Source: Reinekea blandensis MED297 (GTDB lineage Bacteria; Pseudomonadota; Gammaproteobacteria; Pseudomonadales; Natronospirillaceae). Taken from it: DNA of 64,000 bases. A program made the translations under genes and the position numbers. The notes under the pieces were generated by a model. That model did not search any database. It was not told where the DNA came from and saw only the letters and a list, made by a program, of their open reading frames with translations. The stretch lies in NCBI RefSeq assembly GCF_000153185.1, contig NZ_CH724153.1, positions 280,530-344,529 on the forward strand, given 5' to 3'. Shown here in pieces: positions 46,622 to 55,348 of this stretch. The first letter of the stretch is position 1; every line of letters starts with the position of its first letter.

Positions 46622-46892
46622 GTTTCAATCGCCGTTTGAGCGCCGCCGGTTCGGGGGTGTTCGACAGCCAATCATTGAGCTTTTTTACAAGCCAGTCATA
46701 GCGACTGCCCGACACGGTCTGTCAGGGCGGTTTCGGGCCCCGATCTCGGGATTTTCCCTGTAAATGCTGGTCAAATTAGAACCATCCTTTCCGCTGCCTC
46801 ATTAATCTGCATCAATGTCGTGAATAAAATTGCGGTAATGGGGCGATTCTTTACAATCGCCTGCAGTTTTGTGACCGATTTGTATTTTGATT

Positions 46893-48494
46893 ATGATGCG
46901 TTTCCTGTTTTTAAGTGCCTTGTTTGCCCTGTTGATCGGCTCTGCCTTTTCGCAGACCTACCTGAACGGGATTTCCCCGTACGAACAGCTCAGTAAAGAA
47001 TATTACATCGGTGCGTTGTATCTGCCGGAAGCGGAAGCGGACCGACAGGCCATCATCGCCGATACCCGTCCTCAGAAAATGGTCATGAAAGTCACGGCCG
47101 GACGGTGGAGTCAGCGCAAGTTTGCACAGTTCTGGCGCCAGGATCTGGCGTTGAATAATGACATGTCACAAAACGCAGAACTGACGTCGCGTCTGTTGGC
47201 ATTTACCACCTTCCCACAACAGAGCCTGACCGCTGGCGATGAAATTGTTGTGCAATATACCCCCGCAAACGGTTCAGAGGTGTTCCTGAACGGCGAGCGG
47301 GTTGTTCAGTACGAAGGACAGGCGTTCTTTAAGGCCATTCTGAAAAGCTGGATTGGCGATGTTCCGCATTCCCGGTTGTATCAATCGCAGATTCTCGGCA
47401 ATCGCACCGATGTCGGCACCCGACGCTCTGTGTTGCAGACACGGGTGAATGAACTGGCCATTGCCCCGGATCGTCAAGGGTTGGTCTCAGGTTGGCAAGC
47501 CGCTGAAGAAGCTGCTCGTCTGGCGCTGGAAGAGGCTCGGGAAGAAGAACGACGCCGACGCGAGCGCGAGGAAGAAGAACGCCGTCAGGCCGAGGCTGAA
47601 CGTCAGCGTCTTGAGCAAGAGCGTCAACGCCAACTGGAACTGGCGGAACAGCGTCGACGTGAGGCCGAGCAGGCCCGTCAGAAAGCTGAAGAAAGCGAAG
47701 AAGATTCCGAAGAGGTGCAGCAGGCGCTGCTTGCTCAGCAAGAAGCCGAACGTCGTGCCGCTGAACTTGCCCGCGAACAAGCCGCTCGTCAGCGCGAACA
47801 ACAGGCCGCGCAACTGCGCACGCAGGCACAGCAATACGCGCTGGACCTGTATCGCTGGGAAGTCCTGCGCGATGTTTACAAGCGCGTGTCCTACCCGGAG
47901 TGGGCCCGTCAGTTTAATCAAGAAGGCGTGATTAGCATTGAGTTTGTCGTTGGTAGCCAAGGGCAGTTGCTTGGGGTGACTGGTCTGCAGCCAGCGGATG
48001 CCGGATTATTAGGTCAGGAGTTGCGCGATGCCGTGAACCGCGCTGCGCCGTTTAAGCCATTCCCGGTACAGATAAACGATAAGCAAATGCGCGTCGTGGT
48101 GGATTACGAGTTCACTCTGGAAGATCGCGTTGCTGAAGTACCCACGGCGCCAGAACCGCCGGAAGGGCTCGACCCGGAAGGGGAAATGACCAGCGTTCAG
48201 AAGGCCGTAGCCTGGGCAAAATACAAAGATGAAGTCCGTGCTGAACTGACCTCTGCCATTGAGTACCCGTTTTGGGCTCAGGATTTAAAACAGGAAGGTG
48301 ACGTATCCGCCGAAGTGGTCATTCGTGCTGACGGCTCAATTGCCGACGTCAAAATAACCCGACGCTCTCGACACAACATCCTGAATCAGGAAGTTGAGCA
48401 GGCGATGGACCGGGTCGGATCCGTTTCGGCTTTCCCGGGTTGGGTACAGGACGACACCCTGACACTGCTCATTGAGCACTCTTTTAAACTATAA
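46893..48494 (+). CDS. Exported fusion: chalcone-isomerase-like domain, coiled coil, two TonB C-terminal domains
   Basis: A 533-residue predicted periplasmic protein. Signal peptide (about 1-20); chalcone-isomerase-like domain (about 25-175; YIGALYLPEAEA, MVMKVTAGRWSQRKFAQFW); a TolA-like charged coiled coil rich in E, R, Q and A (about 205-315); then two TonB-type C-terminal domains (about 325-420, RVSYPEWARQFNQEGVISIEF; and 445-533, YPFWAQDLKQEGDVSAEVVI). There is no ExbBD-type anchor beyond the signal, so it is unlikely to be a classical energy transducer. A porin gene and a PstS-like gene follow closely. I know of no named family for the whole architecture. The start is ATG 46893 or 46896; no strong ribosome binding site. 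Confidence 0.75.
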   Translation: MMRFLFLSALFALLIGSAFSQTYLNGISPYEQLSKEYYIGALYLPEAEADRQAIIADTRPQKMVMKVTAGRWSQRKFAQFWRQDLALNNDMSQNAELTSRLLAFTTFPQQSLTAGDEIVVQYTPANGSEVFLNGERVVQYEGQAFFKAILKSWIGDVPHSRLYQSQILGNRTDVGTRRSVLQTRVNELAIAPDRQGLVSGWQAAEEAARLALEEAREEERRRREREEEERRQAEAERQRLEQERQRQLELAEQRRREAEQARQKAEESEEDSEEVQQALLAQQEAERRAAELAREQAARQREQQAAQLRTQAQQYALDLYRWEVLRDVYKRVSYPEWARQFNQEGVISIEFVVGSQGQLLGVTGLQPADAGLLGQELRDAVNRAAPFKPFPVQINDKQMRVVVDYEFTLEDRVAEVPTAPEPPEGLDPEGEMTSVQKAVAWAKYKDEVRAELTSAIEYPFWAQDLKQEGDVSAEVVIRADGSIADVKITRRSRHNILNQEVEQAMDRVGSVSAFPGWVQDDTLTLLIEHSFKL

Positions 48495-48518
48495 CAACAG
48501 AAGACTTTGGAGTAGAAC

Positions 48519-49640
48519 ATGAAGCTATTACCTTGGGTCTTAGCGGGAGTGGCTGCCAGTCCGATGGCAGCGCAGGCTTTCGAGACTCGTCTGAACGGTT
48601 TCATCTCGGTTGGGGCCGGTATGACCCTGCAGGAGGATCAGAAGTACATCACTGATCCGGCAAACTTTAACAGTCAGTTCGTGAATGAACTGAGTATTAA
48701 ACCGGACACCATGGTGGCCATCCAGAGCATGTCGACGGTAAACGATCGACTGTCGGCCACGGCCCAGTTGACCGGTTACGCGACCAGCGATTTCGGTGTG
48801 AAGTTCGAATGGGCGTATGTGAACTACGAACTGTTCAACGACGTCGACCTGAAGTTCGGTCGCATTCGTATGCCGATTTATAACTACTCCAGTTCACTGG
48901 ATCTGGGTTACTCCTATGTGTGGATACGTCCACCAGTCGACCTGTACAACGTGTTCCTGACCAGTCTGGAAGGGATCAGTGCCGACTACGAGTTTTCCCT
49001 TGGAAACTGGTATGGCACGGCAACGGGTTACTTTGGTGAGACTGACGGTGTCGATCCGGAGACCAGTTCCGAAGTTGTTTTCGACAGCATTCTAGGTGGT
49101 ATTGTTCAACTGGAAAACGGCAGTTTTTCCCTGCGAGGGTCTTATAGCCATGACGATGACATCACCATCACTCGTCAAGACTCCAGTCAGTTCAACATGC
49201 CAATTGCGTTTTCGTCTGCTTCTGCTTTGTACGATAACGGTTCGCTGCTGTTGAATGCAGAATATACATTGACTCAGTTCCTAGAAAACGAAGATGGCGT
49301 CAAGCTGAACAATAACGAAGCGGCTTGGTATGCCACCGCCGGTTATCGAGTTGGGTCTTTTACACCACATTTCACCTTGTCTTCTTTTAAACAGTTAGGT
49401 ACTTCAAGTGTTGAGTATGGTCCGGTTTCGGCCAAAGACTATCTTCAAGACGTATCTTCCTGGACTGCTGGTGTTCGTTGGGACTTTGATATCGCCGCAG
49501 CATTGAAAGTGGAATACACATCGAGAACGGATAATTCAGAGTATTTACCATCTGCCGTACAGCAGCTGGTAAATCCAAGCTTCATTCAACCATTCACTGA
49601 TGCTCAGGTTATTTCTGTTGCTGTCGACGTTGTATTTTAA
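48519..49640 (+). CDS. Outer-membrane porin-like beta-barrel protein
   Basis: A 373-residue protein with a signal peptide (cleavage about residue 20, AQAFE) and alternating amphipathic strands ending in VAVDVVF with the terminal Phe typical of BAM substrates. The N-terminal part RLNGFISVGAGMTL and FGRIRMPIYNYSSSLDLGYSY resembles proteobacterial porins that have lost the classic eyelet loop; substrate unknown. The gene follows the TonB-domain fusion by 24 bases and precedes a PstS-like gene by 11, so the three look like an operon. Confidence 0.82.
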   Translation: MKLLPWVLAGVAASPMAAQAFETRLNGFISVGAGMTLQEDQKYITDPANFNSQFVNELSIKPDTMVAIQSMSTVNDRLSATAQLTGYATSDFGVKFEWAYVNYELFNDVDLKFGRIRMPIYNYSSSLDLGYSYVWIRPPVDLYNVFLTSLEGISADYEFSLGNWYGTATGYFGETDGVDPETSSEVVFDSILGGIVQLENGSFSLRGSYSHDDDITITRQDSSQFNMPIAFSSASALYDNGSLLLNAEYTLTQFLENEDGVKLNNNEAAWYATAGYRVGSFTPHFTLSSFKQLGTSSVEYGPVSAKDYLQDVSSWTAGVRWDFDIAAALKVEYTSRTDNSEYLPSAVQQLVNPSFIQPFTDAQVISVAVDVVF

Positions 49641-49651
49641 GGGTGAGAATC

Positions 49652-50092
49652 ATGAATTTAGTTAAGTACATGAGCTCAGCGCTGACGGCTCTGATGCTCT
49701 GGGCAGGGTTGTCTGCCATGGCCAGCGCCGATCTGCTGGTGATCGTAAACGCCGATAATGAAAACCAGATCAGCGTGAAGTTTGTTAAAAATCTGTATCA
49801 GGGTCGCGAGTCCCGGTTCGAAGACGGAACCGATGCGCAGCCCATCATGCAGGCAGAAGGCTCACCTTTGACGGACCTGTTTCTGGACAAAATCGTCAAG
49901 CAGAAGCCAGTGCAGTTTAAGCGACTGTGGTCGAAGGCTCTGTTCACCGGCGAAGGAACACCACCGGAGCAGTTGGACAGCGATGCGGCGGTCATTGCCG
50001 CTGTCATGAGCAATCCGGGTGCCATCGGTTACATCGACAGTGATAACTTCACCAACGATGTCCGCGCGATTATGCGTATTAAAACCGAATAA
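49652..50092 (+). CDS. Small PstS-like periplasmic binding-domain protein
   Basis: A 146-residue exported protein (signal peptide about 1-27, ending in AMASA). It contains half of a phosphate-binding-protein-like fold: ADLLVIVNADNE, VKNLYQGRESRFEDG, and GAIGYIDSDNF near the end. It is far shorter than PstS, and no ABC transporter genes accompany it, so transport of phosphate should not be assumed. It is likely coexpressed with the porin. I prefer the ATG at 49652, with GGTGAG upstream, to the GTG at 49643. Confidence 0.72.
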   Translation: MNLVKYMSSALTALMLWAGLSAMASADLLVIVNADNENQISVKFVKNLYQGRESRFEDGTDAQPIMQAEGSPLTDLFLDKIVKQKPVQFKRLWSKALFTGEGTPPEQLDSDAAVIAAVMSNPGAIGYIDSDNFTNDVRAIMRIKTE

Positions 50093-50117
50093 CGCCGCAG
50101 ACAAACGGTGAACAGAA

Positions 50118-50137
50118 AGGCGAGCTTCGGCTCGCCT
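50118..50137 (+). terminator. UUCG hairpin, copy 1
   Basis: AGGCGAGC-TTCG-GCTCGCCT: a perfect 8-bp stem closed by a C(UUCG)G tetraloop, 25 bases after the PstS-like gene. It is not followed by a T tract, so alone it would be a poor intrinsic terminator. An identical hairpin lies exactly 180 bases downstream. Confidence 0.55.
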
Positions 50138-50177
50138 CAGACTGATGACAAAGTTACCAGCGAGCTCAAGACGATGG

Positions 50178-50270
50178 AAAGGTAGTTCTCAAATGGACGT
50201 CGAAAACACGGAAGTTTTCGTCGAGCGTATCAGGACGATACTTGCAGCGATCCATTTGAGAACTACCTTT
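50178..50270. repeat. 93-bp nested inverted-repeat element
   Basis: A perfect 20-bp inverted repeat (50178-50197 with 50251-50270; AAAGGTAGTTCTCAAATGGA and its complement) encloses two further hairpins: CGTCGAAAAC/GTTTTCGTCG (50198-50223, one mismatch) and GTATC/GATAC (50227-50241). The predicted RNA or cruciform is a closed stem with two branches. It sits between two copies of an identical UUCG hairpin. I find no second copy in the window and no coding function. Confidence 0.7.
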
Positions 50271-50297
50271 TTGTCGGCGGGGATTATCAGCAAACTA

Positions 50298-50322
50298 AGG
50301 CGAGCTTCGGCTCGCCTTTTTT
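50298..50322 (+). terminator. UUCG hairpin terminator, copy 2
   Basis: The same 20-base AGGCGAGC-TTCG-GCTCGCCT hairpin as at 50118, here followed by six Ts, which makes it a complete intrinsic terminator. It probably ends transcripts from the porin operon or from the element between the two copies. Confidence 0.85.
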
Positions 50323-50424
50323 GTTCCTAGAAAGCACTTGGAACATACTTGCTTCAAAATGATGCCTTGAACTCATTTGTTTCCGACCCATGTGATAGAG
50401 AAACGCGTGTGATGTGAGGCAAGT

Positions 50425-51807
50425 ATGGCCAAGACCCGGATTGAAAAAGACAGCATGGGCGAGTTGCAGGTGCCAATCGATGCCCTCTACGGCCCCCAGA
50501 CACAGCGGGCGCTGAACAACTTTCCGATCAGCGGGCAGCCGCTTCCCGCAGCCTTTATCCGGGCTCTGTTGTTGATTAAATACTCTGCCGCGAAAGCTAA
50601 TGCTCAGTCCGGAGCGCTGTCCGGGCGCATCGCCGAGGGTATCTGTGCCTCGGTCGATGAACTGTTAGCAGACGATTACATGACGCATTTTCCGGTGGAC
50701 GTCTTCCAAACCGGCTCCGGCACCAGCTCCAATATGAATGCCAACGAGGTTCTGGCGAGAATGGCTTCATTGCGCTGCGGTGAAACCGTTGGGCCGAATG
50801 ATCACGTTAACTTCGGGCAAAGCAGCAACGATACCATTCCAACGACGATACACGTCAGTGCAGCGCTCGCGCTGTCGGAAAAACTGTTACCGGCTTTGAC
50901 TCACCTGATTACCACGATTAAAGAAAAAGCCCGGGACCATGAGCGCGTGGTAAAAACCGGCCGCACTCACCTGATGGATGCGATGCCGGTTCGGCTGAGC
51001 CAAAGCTTAATGGCCTGGGCCGGTCAGCTGGAGCAGCATCGGACTCGCTTAAAACGGATGCAGCCCGAGTTACAGACACTGGCTCAAGGCGGTACGGCGG
51101 TTGGCACGGGCATTAATGCGGAACCCGCCTTTGCGGCCGCATTCAGTGATGCCCTCAGTAAAAAAACCGGTCTGACTTTTCAGCCAGCCGACAACTTTTT
51201 CACCCAAATCAGTTCGGTGGATATTCCGGTGGCACTGTCCGGTCAATTAAAAGCACTGGCGGTCACTCTGATGAAGGTCGCGAATGATTTACGCTGGATG
51301 AACTCGGGACCCTTGGCGGGTCTTGGCGAGATTGAACTGGAAGCATTGCAACCGGGCTCCTCGATTATGCCGGGGAAAGTGAATCCGGTCATACCCGAAG
51401 CGGTTGCCATGGTGTCGGCTCAAGTCATCGGCCACGATGCCGCCATTACCGTGGCAGGGCAGTCTGGTAATTTCGAACTCAACGTCATGCTGCCGTTGGT
51501 GGCTAAAAATCTGCTGGAAAGCCTTGAATGGCTCAGCACCGTCATGCCGTTGCTTGCGGACAAAGCCATTGCAACGTTCAAAGTAAATGACGACAACCTG
51601 AAGCGGGCTCTGTCCCGAAACCCGATATTGGTGACGGCGTTGAACCCCATCATCGGATACGACAAAGCGGCATCGATTGCCAAGCAAGCTTATCGAGAGG
51701 GGCGTGCGATCATCGACGTGGCCAGCGAGCAAACGGACTTGTCTCGTGAGGAGTTGGAGCGGTTGCTGGACCCAGAGAAGCTGACGCAGGGTGGGGTTCA
51801 TCGCTGA
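50425..51807 (+). CDS. fumC: Class II fumarate hydratase
   Basis: Iron-independent fumarase of the TCA cycle, interconverting fumarate and malate. The 460-residue product carries the superfamily motifs TGSGTSSNMNANEVLA, HVNFGQSSNDTIPT, GRTHLMDAMPV and the signature GSSIMPGKVNPV, plus the catalytic-site KTGRTH histidine. GAGG lies six bases before the ATG. Aspartase is the closest alternative, but length and the FQTGSGTSSNMN pattern favour FumC. Single gene after the repeat element. Confidence 0.93.
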   Translation: MAKTRIEKDSMGELQVPIDALYGPQTQRALNNFPISGQPLPAAFIRALLLIKYSAAKANAQSGALSGRIAEGICASVDELLADDYMTHFPVDVFQTGSGTSSNMNANEVLARMASLRCGETVGPNDHVNFGQSSNDTIPTTIHVSAALALSEKLLPALTHLITTIKEKARDHERVVKTGRTHLMDAMPVRLSQSLMAWAGQLEQHRTRLKRMQPELQTLAQGGTAVGTGINAEPAFAAAFSDALSKKTGLTFQPADNFFTQISSVDIPVALSGQLKALAVTLMKVANDLRWMNSGPLAGLGEIELEALQPGSSIMPGKVNPVIPEAVAMVSAQVIGHDAAITVAGQSGNFELNVMLPLVAKNLLESLEWLSTVMPLLADKAIATFKVNDDNLKRALSRNPILVTALNPIIGYDKAASIAKQAYREGRAIIDVASEQTDLSREELERLLDPEKLTQGGVHR

Positions 51808-51819
51808 GGTAAAAATGCT

Positions 51820-52410
51820 TCAGCTGTCCGGTTGGTTTTTAAGCTGATCCCAAGCCTGCTGAATGGCCCGGAATTTTTCCGGGTCGCCGCCTTTGTCCGG
51901 GTGATGTTGTTGGCTCAGCCGGCGGACGATGCCCCGGATTTCCTCGCGGCTTTCCTGGCCGGTTAAGCCGAGAACCTGACGTGCCTCAGGCGCCTGTTGA
52001 TACGCCGCCATGGCTTTCCAGAAGCCGCTGATCATCTCATCGACACTTTGTTGAGTTTCTGCGGCGAGGTTGTTTAAATCCAGATAATAATCCCGCACGC
52101 CATCAAAGCGACCCACCTGTTGTAGGGTTGATGAGTTAAGAGGGCGTTTGGTGATGGTCACCAGCTCCAGCTCCAGCCAACCGGTGCCGGCCTCGCTGAG
52201 TTGTTGTTGCAATACGTAGAGGTGGTGACGCAGCAGAAAATGGTGCTGAAATAACAGCAACCGGTCACTCAGATCAGGGCGTGGGAACAGCTCCGGATAG
52301 CGTTTATCCAGAGCGTTCATCAACTCCATTTCCCCGATGCCAGAAGGCTGTTCGCTTAACAAAGTGTCCAGCGCCGCCAACAATCCGGGGTCGGTGTTAG
52401 TGAGTTTCAC
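51820..52410 (-). CDS. DnaJ-related protein with C-terminal J domain
   Basis: A 196-residue protein: N-terminal DNAJ-related domain (PF12339-like, about 1-120; MELMNALDKRYPELF, HHFLLRHHLYVLQQQL) and a J domain at the C-terminus (about 140-192) with the invariant HPD tripeptide in QQHHPDKGGDPEKF. It should stimulate a DnaK-type chaperone; clients unknown. Its start overlaps the end of the mutarotase gene by 14 bases, which indicates an operon with it and DUF1853. Confidence 0.88.
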   Translation of the reverse strand: MKLTNTDPGLLAALDTLLSEQPSGIGEMELMNALDKRYPELFPRPDLSDRLLLFQHHFLLRHHLYVLQQQLSEAGTGWLELELVTITKRPLNSSTLQQVGRFDGVRDYYLDLNNLAAETQQSVDEMISGFWKAMAAYQQAPEARQVLGLTGQESREEIRGIVRRLSQQHHPDKGGDPEKFRAIQQAWDQLKNQPDS

Positions 52411-53269
52411 CGCCCGCGACTTCCATAACCAGAACGTGGCTTTGCCGCGGTTTTACCAGGCGGCTGTCTTCAGTCGCGTTGGCCGCTTCAATGCAGATCA
52501 TCTGTCGATACTCTTCTTCATTGAAATGACTCAGTGTTTTGGCTTTTTCGATCCAGGGATTCCACAGAATCACAGAGCGACTGCCAATACGGCTGAGCTT
52601 GAAACGCGGCTGGCCGGCTTCAATCAGGGCAATGGCTTCACCGGAATCCTGAATCACCCAGTCTATTTCCCGGTTGATCACCAGGTCACTTGGCACATAG
52701 GCATTCTCGCCGGTCACTTTGTCGTTATAGCAAGCACCGCTGAGGCCGTGAAGGCGAACATCGTCGATATTGTTGCAGCGGAAATAGCTGTGTAATGCCT
52801 GACTGATCAGGAAGGGCTCGTCACCGAGATTTTCGGTGCTCAGCGACATGACCAAGGTGGCGCCGATGCTGACCAGCAGTTCGACCCGCGCCGCGTAGGG
52901 AAAGCCAGGATCTGATCCATCGGTGATCAGAAAAAAACGAATGTCGGTGCGATCCGGTTCGTCGGCAACAATTTCGTGGCTCCATTCGCAGGTTCTGACG
53001 AAACCGTGTGCAGGTGCATCGGGTTGATTGCGGTGAGGACCAAACCAGGGCCAGCAAATCGGGACGCCGCCACGAATGGCCTGACCTTGTTGATAGGTTT
53101 CAGCTTCGGATACGAACAGCAGATTAGTGCCACCGACCGGGCTGTATTCGATCAGGTGAGCGCCTTGCAGCGCGATGGTCGCATTGGCCTGTTTGTTGTG
53201 AATGCGCAGGACGGGCAGTTCGTTGAGTTGGCTGAGAGTGATATGCGTGCTGATAAATTGATCGGTCAT
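52397..53269 (-). CDS. D-hexose-6-phosphate mutarotase (YeaD-like aldose-1-epimerase)
   Basis: A 290-residue aldose-1-epimerase-fold enzyme that would interconvert alpha and beta anomers of hexose 6-phosphates. The family markers are LQGAHLIEYSPVGG, the sugar-phosphate segment AIRGGVPICWPWFGPH, APAHGFVRTCEW, the catalytic-site ALHSYFRCNNID, and VILWNPWIEKAKTLSHF with the active glutamate nearby. Overlaps on both sides (4 bases with DUF1853, 14 with the DnaJ-related gene) make this a tight three-gene operon. Confidence 0.9.
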   Translation of the reverse strand: MTDQFISTHITLSQLNELPVLRIHNKQANATIALQGAHLIEYSPVGGTNLLFVSEAETYQQGQAIRGGVPICWPWFGPHRNQPDAPAHGFVRTCEWSHEIVADEPDRTDIRFFLITDGSDPGFPYAARVELLVSIGATLVMSLSTENLGDEPFLISQALHSYFRCNNIDDVRLHGLSGACYNDKVTGENAYVPSDLVINREIDWVIQDSGEAIALIEAGQPRFKLSRIGSRSVILWNPWIEKAKTLSHFNEEEYRQMICIEAANATEDSRLVKPRQSHVLVMEVAGGETH

Positions 53270-54111
53270 AGTGTCTGTTGATAGTTGTGAATGGCGTGAA
53301 GAGCGTTTGAATACCAGTGAAAGGGTACCACGTAGATCGGTGAAGCATAGGATGGATGTGAAAATTGTGCCGGCAAGGGCTTGGAATGGTCATTCAGAGG
53401 CCGACCATTCAGCCAATCGGCTTTGCCCAGCGCTTGCGCCTGTGGCGGAATGCCTTGCTCGGCCTCAAGCCAATAAGAACAGTGTGCTTTTTCGTTGAGC
53501 AGCCAGGGAGTGTCCATAAAGTGAGTGACAGGCTGGGCGTACTTGTCTGCCTGGGCTGGAACATAGAGTCGGCCGGGTAACCACAACAGGCTCTCATCCG
53601 GAAACGGCAGTGCTTCTGGCCAGCAGTTCCTGACTCGGGCTTTTTCGGGCAAACGCAGCTGATGATGGTACAGCCGGTGCAGCTTGGCATGAAAGAAGTC
53701 CTTCAGGCCGGCGCCGACCCAATGCGTCGAGAGATCCCCCGGGCTGGGGACCTGCAGGTAGAACTTTAATGCCAGTTCCAGATGAATGACCCGATCATCA
53801 GGGCGATGTCGTAACAGCAGGTCCAGTTCGCCCAGGGTTCGTGATTGACTTTGAATGATCTGGTTTTCCGCGAGGATGTCGTAGTCTGGATGGGCTTCAA
53901 ACAGAGTTCTGACCAGAAACTCGAAGTAATAGCCGAGTTTTTGCCGCCGCGCTCGCTGCAGCGATTCCGCATCCGGTCGAATGTTGTGCAAATCGATTGA
54001 TGACAGCGTGTCGGGGCGGAACAGACGGATGTCGTCCTGTAGTAACGACGGGGTGTTCAGTATCCACTCCAGGTCATCGGTAAACGCCCGGTAAAGCAGG
54101 TGTTCGTTCAT
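53266..54111 (-). CDS. DUF1853 family protein
   Basis: A 281-residue protein of DUF1853, function unknown. The segment LGYYFEFLVRTLFE ... ILAENQIIQ ... TLGELDLLLRHRPDDRVIHLELALKFYL has the order and acidic residues of a PD-(D/E)XK nuclease-like fold (E in the first helix, GELD, then ELALK). That fold assignment is my inference from the pattern. It is the first gene of the operon with YeaD-like mutarotase and a DnaJ-related protein, divergent from nadK. Confidence 0.82.
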   Translation of the reverse strand: MNEHLLYRAFTDDLEWILNTPSLLQDDIRLFRPDTLSSIDLHNIRPDAESLQRARRQKLGYYFEFLVRTLFEAHPDYDILAENQIIQSQSRTLGELDLLLRHRPDDRVIHLELALKFYLQVPSPGDLSTHWVGAGLKDFFHAKLHRLYHHQLRLPEKARVRNCWPEALPFPDESLLWLPGRLYVPAQADKYAQPVTHFMDTPWLLNEKAHCSYWLEAEQGIPPQAQALGKADWLNGRPLNDHSKPLPAQFSHPSYASPIYVVPFHWYSNALHAIHNYQQTL

Positions 54112-54170
54112 CAGGAAACCTTTGTTATGCTAACCCTTCTTTTCGCCCGCTCAGATCAGGCCTCAGATTC

Positions 54171-55091
54171 ATGACAACCACGAAGCTCGCTGCGAATTTT
54201 CATAAAATAGGCATTGTCGGCCGTCTGGAAAGCCGCAGTGTCGAACAATCGGTCAGACGACTTCAACAGAAGCTGAAGGAGCATCACAAAGAATACTGTA
54301 TCGAACAGTCCTTAGCCGATGCAATGGAAGACTTCTCGTGCCCGGCGAAAGACCGCCATGCTCTGGGTGCTTGGGCCGACCTGATTATTGTGGTTGGCGG
54401 CGATGGCACTTTTTTAGGTGCCGCGCGTGATGTGGCTCACTATGAAGTGCCAATGCTGGGTATCAACCGTGGCCGGCTCGGGTTTCTGACCGACATTATG
54501 CCCTCGGAAATGGAAGCCGGTATCGATGCCGTGTTTGCCGGCGACTTTCAGCTGGAGGATCGGTTTCTGCTGCGCGCGCAGGTGCATCGAGAGGGTTCGG
54601 TGGTGGCCGAAGACTGCGCCTTAAACGATGTGGTGTTACATCCGGGCCAATCGATTCGGATGATTGAGTTCGATCTCTATATTGATGATCAGTTTGTTTA
54701 CAGTCAGAAATCCGATGGGCTGATCGTCTCTACGCCTACCGGGTCCACAGCCTATGCGCTCAGTGCCGGCGGACCGCTGGTGCATCCGAGTATGCATGCT
54801 TTGGTGTTAGTGCCGATGTTTCCGCACTCATTGAACAACCGGCCCATTGTGGTCGGTGCTCAGGCAAATTTGTGCATCAGAATCGGCCACAAAAACAATC
54901 TGCCACCTCACGTCAGTCTGGATGCACAGAATCATCTGGAGCTGCAGCATGGCGATGAACTGCACATTACCAAATATCCTTACAGCGTGAGATTGATTCA
55001 TCTGCAGGGACACAACTATTTTGAAACCTGCCGGACGAAACTCGGCTGGGGAAATCGCATTGAAAACAACGAACACGAGGCCGAAGAATGA
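54171..55091 (+). CDS. nadK: NAD kinase
   Basis: Phosphorylates NAD to NADP. The 306-residue product has the kinase GGDGT motif at about residues 76-80, the LGINRGRLGFLTDI segment, the NDVVLH glutamate/aspartate site and the nucleotide-binding SDGLIVSTPTGSTAYALSAGGP block. The last codons overlap DUF1315 by four bases. It heads a tight run nadK-yeaC-DUF2797-pepN. Confidence 0.97.
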   Translation: MTTTKLAANFHKIGIVGRLESRSVEQSVRRLQQKLKEHHKEYCIEQSLADAMEDFSCPAKDRHALGAWADLIIVVGGDGTFLGAARDVAHYEVPMLGINRGRLGFLTDIMPSEMEAGIDAVFAGDFQLEDRFLLRAQVHREGSVVAEDCALNDVVLHPGQSIRMIEFDLYIDDQFVYSQKSDGLIVSTPTGSTAYALSAGGPLVHPSMHALVLVPMFPHSLNNRPIVVGAQANLCIRIGHKNNLPPHVSLDAQNHLELQHGDELHITKYPYSVRLIHLQGHNYFETCRTKLGWGNRIENNEHEAEE

Positions 55092-55348
55092 ATTTCGATG
55101 AACTCGCAACGAACATGACACCGGATATCTACAGTCGACTTCGTGAGTCGGTGGAGCTGGGTCGTTGGCCGACTGGTCAGGCACTGACCAAAGAACAGAA
55201 GAGCCTGTGTCTGGAAGCCATTATTAAGTACGAAGTCCGCAATGATGTGCCAGTTGAAAAACGCACAGGCTATATCTCACAAGGCTGTAAGTCTTCGACA
55301 GAAACCATCGAAACCGTAACGCTGAATTCTGAAGAGGGCACATCATGA
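55088..55348 (+). CDS. DUF1315 (YeaC-like) protein
   Basis: An 86-residue protein matching the DUF1315/YeaC family, with the N-terminal block MTPDIYSRLRESVELGRWPTGQALTKEQ and a helical middle. Function unknown. ATGA overlaps on both sides (with nadK and with the DUF2797 gene) indicate translational coupling. Confidence 0.88.
   Translation: MNFDELATNMTPDIYSRLRESVELGRWPTGQALTKEQKSLCLEAIIKYEVRNDVPVEKRTGYISQGCKSSTETIETVTLNSEEGTS

Noticed and set aside
46622..46892. A tRNA or riboswitch in the nfuA downstream gap
   Set aside because: I looked for a cloverleaf and for known aptamer cores and found neither; only scattered short GC-rich stems are present.
50145..50330. A 61-codon ORF across the inverted-repeat element
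   Set aside because: It is formed by repeat arms and the terminator hairpin, has no ribosome binding site, and its translation is not protein-like.
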